A stretch of DNA of 64,000 nt from Microcoleus sp. AS-A8 (GTDB taxonomy: Bacteria; Cyanobacteriota; Cyanobacteriia; Cyanobacteriales; Coleofasciculaceae), in contig JAMPKV010000002.1 of the NCBI GenBank assembly GCA_039962225.1, positions 310,001-374,000 on the forward strand, in the 5' to 3' direction. Position numbers and translations under genes: made by a program. How positions within the stretch are numbered: the first letter of the stretch is position 1; every line of letters starts with the position of its first letter. The notes beneath the pieces were generated by a model that searched no databases, was not told where the DNA came from, and worked only from the letters and a program-made list of their open reading frames with translations. Positions 58,225 through 64,000 of this stretch are shown here, one piece after another.

Positions 58225-60336
58225 ATGAGTCGCGACTGGATCGGGATGTTGAAGCGTGGCTTACAAAAGCCCCCAAAGGTTATCGCGCAGCGTCTATACA
58301 GCGAGTTAACGGCTGAAGCTGACCGATTTCTCTCACCAATTCGTGCTAAACGTTTTAATGGGCGGCTACTGCTTAAGGCTACTGAAGAGGACAACCTGGA
58401 TGCCTATTGGCACTATTTGAGCCAGCGTCCATTTGTTGCTCATACATCTTTCTTGAACGCGGCGGACTATGAGCAGTTGTGTCCTGGCGATTACGATCGC
58501 ATTCTCAACGCCGCTCATTGTGCGTTATTACATCAGGTTGATTTACTGGGTTCTGGGCTGATTGCACTCGGCAGCAAGATTGATTGGCATAAAGACTATA
58601 AAACCGATATATCTTGGTCATCGGCTTATATCCGTAGTATTGAATACGCTAATCTAGACCGCCCCAGCGATGTGAAAATTCCTTGGGAAATTTCGCGTTT
58701 ACAGTGGCTCATACCAGTGGGACAAGCATACCTCCTAACAGGAGATGAGCGCTATGCGGTTGCGGTTCGAGAGGTATTAGAGGATTGGATCACGAGCAAT
58801 CCCTATGCCCATAGTGTGAATTGGGTTTGCACGATGGAAGTGGCGCTGCGTATCCTGAGTTGGACGTGGTTTTTTCATGTCTTTCATCACAGCAATGCGT
58901 GGGCTGATACTGGATTTCGCGATCGCTTTTTACGTACTCTGTTTCTACATGGAGAATTTACCGAGCGTCATCTGGAACGTTCGGACATTAATGGGAATCA
59001 TTACACTGCCGATGCCGCAGGTTTAGTGTTTGCGGGTTTATTTTTTGGTAAGGGTGCTGCCCCAGAGCGTTGGCAAAAGCTGGGTTGGGATATTTTAAGT
59101 GAAGAACTCCCCCGCCAGGTTTTCCCCGATGGTGTTGATTTTGAAGCATCCGTGCCCTATCACCGCTTGGTACTGGAGTTATTTCTGCTTCCGGCACTGT
59201 ATCGGGAAGCCTGTGGTTTAGAGGTCAACAGTGCCTATAAAGAACGAGTGATAGCGATGGCACACTTCACTGAGGCTTATTCTCGACCCGGTGAGAGCGT
59301 TCCTTTGTGGGGTGATGCAGATGATGCTAGAGCGTTGCCGTTTGGCGGACAGCCGATTAACGACCATCGATATTTGCTCGGTTTAGTTGGGCTGGCGTGG
59401 ACTGTTCCCGAATTGTGCCAAGGCTTTGCAGGCTCTTGTAGTGAGATTTTTTGGCTGTTGGGGTCTACTGCTGCTGCTTCGCTCACCCATGTTGAAAAAC
59501 CATTAGCGCCTCGCTCAATCGCCTTTCCCGATGGCGGTTTTTACGTGATGCGGAACGGATGCGATCGCCCAAAGGGCACCGACAAAGGCGATCGCATCTT
59601 TATTGATTGTGGCCCATTAGGGTTGGCAGGGCGAGGCGGGCATGGTCACAATGACTGCTTGGCGTTTGATGCGGTTTTAAACGGCGTGCACCTGATTTCC
59701 GATTGTGGCGCTTACCTCTATACGGCGTCTTACCTAGAGCGCAACAATTTTCGCTCAACCGCTTATCACAACACGCCACAGGTGGATGGCGAGGAAATTA
59801 ATCGTTTTATTCGTCCCGATTATCTGTGGAATCTCCAGAATGATGCCCTACCGGAAGTCCGACGCTGGGAAACCGATGTTCAACAAGACATTTTTTGTGG
59901 CTCCCATAGCGGTTATCAACGATTAGCCCAACCTGTAAGACCCGTGCGGACTATTATCTTAAACCACATCCTCCATGCTTTAGTTGTACAAGATGCGTTT
60001 GAAGGAACGGGGGAGCATCGAATCGATATCCCCTTACACTTAGCTCCTGAGGTGGTGGTGCAGGAAGTGGCAACTGGGCAGCTAAGGTTGCGAGTGTGCG
60101 ACCAAGACTTTATTCTGGTTTGGGGTAAGGCTGAGGACTGGCAACTAGAAGTGGGCATGGGTCGTATCTCCCCCAGCTACGGTGTTGTAAAATCAGCGCC
60201 GCGTTTGGCTTGGCGGCGCAACGGTTCCTTAGAAACTTCGTTGATAATCGGCTTGATACCAGCAGATAACCTGCCCTCAAATTCAATTGAGTGGGTCTAC
60301 AACCTGCTTGACAAAAATGGAATTAAATGCACATAA
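58225..60336 (+). CDS. Heparinase II/III family protein (second copy)
   Basis: 703 residues from the ATG at 58225 (MSRDWIGMLKRGLQ), which is preceded by GAAGG at 58214-58218; a frame from 58162 would overlap the previous gene by 41 nt. The alpha toroid has IPWEISRLQWLIPVGQAYLL, NWVCTMEVALRILSW and the INGNHYTADAAG Asn/His motif. The beta domain has GGHGHNDCLAFDAVLNG, DCGAYLYTASYLERN and RSTAYHNTPQVDGEE. It is a divergent paralog of 38341, with the same order of motifs and likewise no signal peptide. It overlaps the next methyltransferase by 20 nt. Confidence 0.9.
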   Translation: MSRDWIGMLKRGLQKPPKVIAQRLYSELTAEADRFLSPIRAKRFNGRLLLKATEEDNLDAYWHYLSQRPFVAHTSFLNAADYEQLCPGDYDRILNAAHCALLHQVDLLGSGLIALGSKIDWHKDYKTDISWSSAYIRSIEYANLDRPSDVKIPWEISRLQWLIPVGQAYLLTGDERYAVAVREVLEDWITSNPYAHSVNWVCTMEVALRILSWTWFFHVFHHSNAWADTGFRDRFLRTLFLHGEFTERHLERSDINGNHYTADAAGLVFAGLFFGKGAAPERWQKLGWDILSEELPRQVFPDGVDFEASVPYHRLVLELFLLPALYREACGLEVNSAYKERVIAMAHFTEAYSRPGESVPLWGDADDARALPFGGQPINDHRYLLGLVGLAWTVPELCQGFAGSCSEIFWLLGSTAAASLTHVEKPLAPRSIAFPDGGFYVMRNGCDRPKGTDKGDRIFIDCGPLGLAGRGGHGHNDCLAFDAVLNGVHLISDCGAYLYTASYLERNNFRSTAYHNTPQVDGEEINRFIRPDYLWNLQNDALPEVRRWETDVQQDIFCGSHSGYQRLAQPVRPVRTIILNHILHALVVQDAFEGTGEHRIDIPLHLAPEVVVQEVATGQLRLRVCDQDFILVWGKAEDWQLEVGMGRISPSYGVVKSAPRLAWRRNGSLETSLIIGLIPADNLPSNSIEWVYNLLDKNGIKCT

Positions 60337-61129
60337 GTTAGAAATCCAAAAACAGTGGGACAAAGACCCCTGCGGGGCGAGTACAGCGACCGATAAAATT
60401 CCGGAAACCTTGGAATTCTATCAAGCGGTGCGAGAGCATCGCTACAAAGTGTATGCACCTTGGTTTGACTCAGTGGTGCATTTTGAGGAATGGCGGGACA
60501 AGGATATTTTAGAAATTGGTGTGGGGTTGGGTAGCGACCACTTCCGCTTTGCTCAAGGTGGCAACCGCATGACAGCATTAGATTTAAGTCAGGAACACTT
60601 GAGGCAAACAACCCGACATCTGAAACTAGAAGGGCTGAGTACTACTCCAATTTATGGTGATGCTGAGCAGATGCCCTTCGAGGACGAGAGTTTTGATCTA
60701 GTCTATGCGTTTGGGGTACTTCATCATACGCCGAATACAGAGGCGGCTATTCGGGAAATCTACCGGGTGTTACGACCTGAAGGGACTGCAATCATTGGGC
60801 TGTATCATCGGTATTCTTATTTTATGTTGTGGGTACTGATATGGAAAGGCTTAATCTTGGGTGGGTTATGGCGCAAGGGATGGCGGCAACTTTTGTCAGA
60901 AATCGAATATCGCCGTGATTTGGATTCGGCGATGCCTTTGGTCAAGGTTTACAGTCGCAGGCAGGCGAAAACATTATTCTCTCAATTTTCTAGGGTAGAA
61001 GTTACAAGGTGTCATGTAAGCCTGGGACGTTTTCAGGATTTGTCGCCAGTGCCTCGTTCTGTAATAGAGCGTATTTTGGGTTGGTGTGGTTGGTATCTAA
61101 TGATTAAAGCTGATAAAAAATTCTCCTGA
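60317..61129 (+). CDS. SAM methyltransferase of the QW-x3-PCG group
   Basis: 270 residues from the ATG at 60317 (MELNAHKLEIQKQWDKDPCG); a longer reading from 60287 adds ten residues. It opens with QWDKDPCG, matching QWNNNPCG in the fused enzyme at 35650. Motif I is ILEIGVGLGSDHFRFA, then ALDLSQEHLRQT, FDLVYAFGVLHHTPNT and a basic C-terminal part ending WYLMIKADKKFS, as in the other two relatives. It overlaps the heparinase-family gene by 20 nt. The likely substrate is a glycan precursor in this locus. Confidence 0.9.
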   Translation: MELNAHKLEIQKQWDKDPCGASTATDKIPETLEFYQAVREHRYKVYAPWFDSVVHFEEWRDKDILEIGVGLGSDHFRFAQGGNRMTALDLSQEHLRQTTRHLKLEGLSTTPIYGDAEQMPFEDESFDLVYAFGVLHHTPNTEAAIREIYRVLRPEGTAIIGLYHRYSYFMLWVLIWKGLILGGLWRKGWRQLLSEIEYRRDLDSAMPLVKVYSRRQAKTLFSQFSRVEVTRCHVSLGRFQDLSPVPRSVIERILGWCGWYLMIKADKKFS

Positions 61130-61272
61130 AAGGAAAAGATTTAAAACCACCAATAAACACGATAGTGCCACAGATGTAATACCCTTCCACTTTTACTAGG
61201 CTACACATTGACCTCCTCACTAAAGCTCCGGCTAACCCCCTTTATCAAGGGAAGACAAGCGAAAAATTTGAG
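61130..61272 (+). other. Gap with a small hairpin before the GT4 gene
   Basis: 143 nt. CCCTT-TATC-AAGGG at 61238-61251 forms a 5-bp stem 22 nt before the ATG of the next gene; CCCTTTATCAAGGG words are common dispersed repeats in cyanobacteria. Confidence 0.35.
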
Positions 61273-62985
61273 ATGAAAAAGCTAGATTATGCCTTGATAG
61301 TTTATCCATTGTCCCAAGATTTTCGGAATCATTTTGAAAAGTCAGTTGGCTCTACACCGACGTATCTTAATCTACCTGAACTTCGTCGCTTGCCCTTGCC
61401 TGAATTAATTCGTACCCTTCGTTCTTTGAATGCAAACTATCTTTTTCTACCGATTGAGGATGTTAACAGTCGGGTCATTCTTCCTATTTTGGAAGCGATC
61501 GCAGCGGTTTCAGATGCCCGCAGGATCGAGGTGGTTCATCCTGACTTAAAACGCGATCGCATATCTCGTGGCAAAGCGAGTCTCTCGATGCTGGCACTGG
61601 CTGGTGCCTCGGTGGCAACCCAAGTAGCGATGCTTGAGTGTAAGCGTGAATTGGCACAGCTGGTTAAGCAAGCGCGTATCTGTGTATCCCCTCACCCTGT
61701 TCAACATTTACTGTATTTAAATGCCAATCTCTGGTTTGGTGTGAAGGCTGGAGGTTCGGTTGGGCATATTGCAGGTGTGGTTAACGCCCTGATGGAACAA
61801 AATTATACGGTTGATTTTGCTTCAGTGGGGGAGGGTGTGATGCTCAATCCAGGGGTTAACCTTCAGTTACTTCAACCCCCGAAAGCTTTTAGTATGCCCG
61901 CTGAACTCAACTACTACCGCTTTCAGCGTATGGTAGTAGAGCAACTTCGCCGCTTTGCCTCTCAAAAACACTATTCGTTTATTTACCAAAGATTGTCCAT
62001 CGCCAACTATGCCGGGGTGGTGCTGTCGCGTGAAATGAAACTACCTTTAGTTCTGGAATACAACGGTTCTGAAGCTTGGGTGGCGAAAAACTGGGGACGA
62101 CCTTTAAAGTATCATGACCTTGCGGTTCTGGTTGAGGAAGTCTGCCTCAAGCACGCTCATTTGATAGTTACGGTTTCCGACGTATTGCGCGATGAGTTAA
62201 TCCAAAGAGGGGTTGAGCGCGATCGCATTGTCTTCTACCCTAACTGTATCGATCCCAACGTTTTCGATCCGGGGCGTTTCAGCCAGGAGGACTGCGATCG
62301 ATTGCGTCAGGATTATGGGATTGCCAAGGATGCGATAGTCGCCACTTTTATTGGAACATTTGGGCAGTGGCATGGTGTAGAGGTATTAGCTGCCGCTATT
62401 CGCCAAATGATTGACAATAATTCAGAGTGGTTGCGAGAACGAAAACTGCATTTTTTACTCATCGGCGATGGGTTAAAAATGCCTAAGGTACGAGAAATAC
62501 TGACTGGAGAAACTTATGCACCGTTTGTCACTCTCACAGGTTTAGTGAAACAAGAAGAAGCCCCCGCTTATTTAGCGGCATCCGATATTCTCTTATCTCC
62601 CCATTTACCCAATGGTGATGGCAGTCGTTTCTTTGGTTCACCGACGAAATTGTTTGAATATATGGTAATGGGGAAAGCTATTTTAGCGTCAGAGTTGGAA
62701 CAAATTGGTCAAGTTTTGCAAAATAGTCTTCGTGTCGGTCACTTACCTTTTAATGCGCCGAACGGAGATGAAACAGAATTAGCTGTCTTAGCACCACCTG
62801 GAGATAGACAAGCTTTAATTGATGGCATTCTTTTTCTGGTTGAAAATGCCGAATGGAGGGTTTCGCTAGGTCAAAATGCTAGAGCTGAAGCACTATCTCA
62901 TTATACCTGGAGTCATCATGTCAAAACAATTATTGAAGGCTTAAACAACCAATTTCAAGAAACTATAAAAAATGCCAATCATTAA
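61273..62985 (+). CDS. GT4 glycosyltransferase with unusual N-terminal region
   Basis: 570 residues. The first 150 are not recognised and include a region (YLFLPIEDVNSRVILPILEA) also loosely shared in position with the 35650 fusion. The GT4 domains start near 155 (KAGGSVGHIAGVVNAL) and carry LVLEYNGSEAW, TFIGTFGQWHGVEVLAAAI and RFFGSPTKLFEYMVMGKAIL. Identity to the GT half of 35650 is visible by eye across these segments, including the NGSE and FFGSPTKLFEYM motifs. It overlaps the next methyltransferase by 14 nt, recreating as two genes the arrangement fused at 35650. Confidence 0.92.
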   Translation: MKKLDYALIVYPLSQDFRNHFEKSVGSTPTYLNLPELRRLPLPELIRTLRSLNANYLFLPIEDVNSRVILPILEAIAAVSDARRIEVVHPDLKRDRISRGKASLSMLALAGASVATQVAMLECKRELAQLVKQARICVSPHPVQHLLYLNANLWFGVKAGGSVGHIAGVVNALMEQNYTVDFASVGEGVMLNPGVNLQLLQPPKAFSMPAELNYYRFQRMVVEQLRRFASQKHYSFIYQRLSIANYAGVVLSREMKLPLVLEYNGSEAWVAKNWGRPLKYHDLAVLVEEVCLKHAHLIVTVSDVLRDELIQRGVERDRIVFYPNCIDPNVFDPGRFSQEDCDRLRQDYGIAKDAIVATFIGTFGQWHGVEVLAAAIRQMIDNNSEWLRERKLHFLLIGDGLKMPKVREILTGETYAPFVTLTGLVKQEEAPAYLAASDILLSPHLPNGDGSRFFGSPTKLFEYMVMGKAILASELEQIGQVLQNSLRVGHLPFNAPNGDETELAVLAPPGDRQALIDGILFLVENAEWRVSLGQNARAEALSHYTWSHHVKTIIEGLNNQFQETIKNANH

Positions 62986-63787
62986 TTCAGATAAAAAAGC
63001 TGTCCACGAATTTTGGGAAGCAGCGGCTTGTGGTGAAAATCTGTATTTGAAATCCCAGGATAAAGATGATTATCACCAGCAAATTAAACAGCGATATGAA
63101 CTAGAACCTTTTATCTTAAAGTTTGCTGAATTTGACCGATACAAAGGCAAAGATGTTTTGGAAATAGGGATAGGCTTAGGGGCTGACCATCAAAAGTTGG
63201 CTGAAGCGGGTGCCATTCTCTACGGAATTGATTTGACTCAACGGGCGATCGCACATACTCGTCGCAGGTTTGACCTACTGGGGTTGACATCAACATTACA
63301 GGTAGCCGATGCAGAGAACCTACCTTTTGAGGATGGAATGTTTGATTTAGTTTATTCCTGGGGCGTCCTGCATCACACGCCTGATACAGTCAAAGCTATA
63401 GATGAAGTGCTTAGAGTTTTAAAACCTGGAGGGGTGGCAAAACTCATGATTTACCATAAATACAGTTTTGTGGGTTACATGCTGTGGCTTAGATATGCGC
63501 TTTTGGGGTTCAAGCCCTTGACCTCTTTGAACGAAATTTATGGAAAATATTTAGAGAGTCCGGGAACGAAAGCTTATTCTGTGAGTGAAGCTCATCAACT
63601 GCTGAGCAAGTTTCAGTCGGTGGAGATTCAAACAATTCTTACTCACGGTGACCTTTTGACCTCATCAGCAGGTCAACGTCATCAGGGTTGGATGCTCACG
63701 GTGGCGCGATCGCTATGGCCAAGGTGGATCATCCGCACTTTTTTTCCCAATCAGGGGCTGTTTATGCTAATTAAAGCGACAAAGTAA
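62972..63787 (+). CDS. SAM methyltransferase paired with the GT4 at 61273
   Basis: 271 residues. The core begins near 60 with VLEIGIGLGADHQKLAEAG, then YGIDLTQRAIAHTRRRFDLL, ADAENLPFEDGMFDLVYSW, GVLHHTPDT and LKPGGVAKLMIYHKYSF. The C-terminal end FPNQGLFMLIKATK matches the endings of its two relatives. The N-terminus EFWEAAACGENL keeps the W-x-x-x-x-CG pattern in altered form. It starts inside the GT4 gene (14-nt overlap) and is followed after 4 nt by the third fused oxidoreductase. Confidence 0.9.
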   Translation: MPIINSDKKAVHEFWEAAACGENLYLKSQDKDDYHQQIKQRYELEPFILKFAEFDRYKGKDVLEIGIGLGADHQKLAEAGAILYGIDLTQRAIAHTRRRFDLLGLTSTLQVADAENLPFEDGMFDLVYSWGVLHHTPDTVKAIDEVLRVLKPGGVAKLMIYHKYSFVGYMLWLRYALLGFKPLTSLNEIYGKYLESPGTKAYSVSEAHQLLSKFQSVEIQTILTHGDLLTSSAGQRHQGWMLTVARSLWPRWIIRTFFPNQGLFMLIKATK

Positions 63788-63791
63788 GGTT

Positions 63792-64000
63792 GTGAAACAG
63801 ATTCTTCAGTCACTTAGCACGGGTAGTACCGAGGTTGTAGATGTTCCCTGTCCGAAGGTGAAATTCGGTCATCTACTCATCGGTACCCGAACTAGCTTAG
63901 TCTCGGCGGGAACCGAACGGATGCTGGTGGAATTCGGCAAAGCGAATCTCCTCGATAAAGCCCGCCAACAACCGGAAAAAGTCCGTATGGTGTTGGACAA
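63792..64000 (+). CDS. Third fused MDR + Gfo/Idh/MocA oxidoreductase (5' part only)
   Basis: A GTG at 63792, 4 nt after the preceding stop and with AAGG just upstream, opens a frame that runs to the window edge. The translation begins with VKQILQSLSTG and has TRTSLVSAGTERMLVEFGKA and QQPEKVRMVLD. It aligns with the N-terminus of the fused enzyme at 30426 (VKQVLIRQG, SIGTEMSG, KQPENVKKVVEM), so this is a third copy. The Gfo/Idh/MocA half, if present, is outside the window. Confidence 0.85.
   Translation, partial: MKQILQSLSTGSTEVVDVPCPKVKFGHLLIGTRTSLVSAGTERMLVEFGKANLLDKARQQPEKVRMVLD

Noticed and set aside
1-64000. CRISPR arrays, tRNA and rRNA genes, prophage genes
   Set aside because: I looked for spaced identical repeats, cloverleaf-like segments and phage structural genes and saw none.

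Overview
The window looks like chromosomal DNA of a large, probably filamentous cyanobacterium. The evidence is the repeated octamer GCGATCGC (HIP1) in most genes, cyanobacterial heptanucleotide tandem repeats, the cyanobacteria-specific regulator PipX at the left edge, and a Der-EcfT neighbourhood that I recall as typical of cyanobacteria. The genus cannot be fixed from the sequence alone.

Layout. (1) 1-6.1 kb is housekeeping DNA on the minus strand: pipX (cut by the window edge), a chorismate-using component I enzyme, ecfT and der. A stand-alone TnpB element of the IS200/IS605 (IS1341-like) type sits between pipX and the chorismate enzyme. (2) 6.1-7.4 kb holds a winged-helix regulator with no receiver domain, then an AT-rich non-coding gap. 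(3) 7.4-28.7 kb (minus strand) is the first half of a very large cell-surface polysaccharide locus: GT4, GT2 and GT-C-like glycosyltransferases, GDP-mannose 4,6-dehydratase, five methyltransferases, an ABC ATPase of the Wzt type, an O-antigen ligase/polymerase-like membrane protein and a FlaA1/WbpM-like 4,6-dehydratase. (4) 29.2-49.7 kb (plus strand) holds a WecC-like nucleotide-sugar dehydrogenase, two fused MDR + Gfo/Idh/MocA oxidoreductases, a GT4-methyltransferase fusion, a heparinase II/III-family protein, a complete Wzm-Wzt exporter, a 730-aa methyltransferase with an unrecognised N-terminal half, and two AsnB-type amidotransferases. A Trm112-like small protein lies antisense inside the block. 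(5) 49.7-54.2 kb (minus strand) holds a GT-C-like membrane protein and three methyltransferases. (6) 54.4-64 kb (plus strand) repeats the module of block 4 in a different order: AsnB, a transglutaminase-like protein with a possibly broken 5' end, heparinase II/III family, methyltransferase, GT4, methyltransferase, and the start of a third fused oxidoreductase that runs off the window.

How it may work together. The set fits an ABC-exported, uronic-acid-containing, heavily methylated polysaccharide. WecC would make the uronate; the fused oxidoreductases and heparinase-like proteins would modify hexose or uronate residues; the AsnB enzymes could amidate carboxylates; about seven GT4 domains build the chain; a WbdD-like coiled-coil methyltransferase next to a Wzt suggests chain-end capping; and Wzm-Wzt exports the product. 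That functional assembly is inference. The gene families themselves are mostly secure. I see no initiating phosphoglycosyltransferase and no UDP-GlcNAc 2-epimerase (WecB), so the locus is either incomplete here or depends on genes elsewhere.

The strongest unexplained signal is a set of small beta-sandwich-like modules attached to unrelated enzymes of the locus. One type appears inside an MDR dehydrogenase, at the C-terminus of a GT-C protein and at the C-terminus of a transglutaminase-like protein. A second, Ig-like type ends a GT-C protein and a methyltransferase. A third C-terminal signature, D/N-x-R-x-L-G, ends two other methyltransferases.
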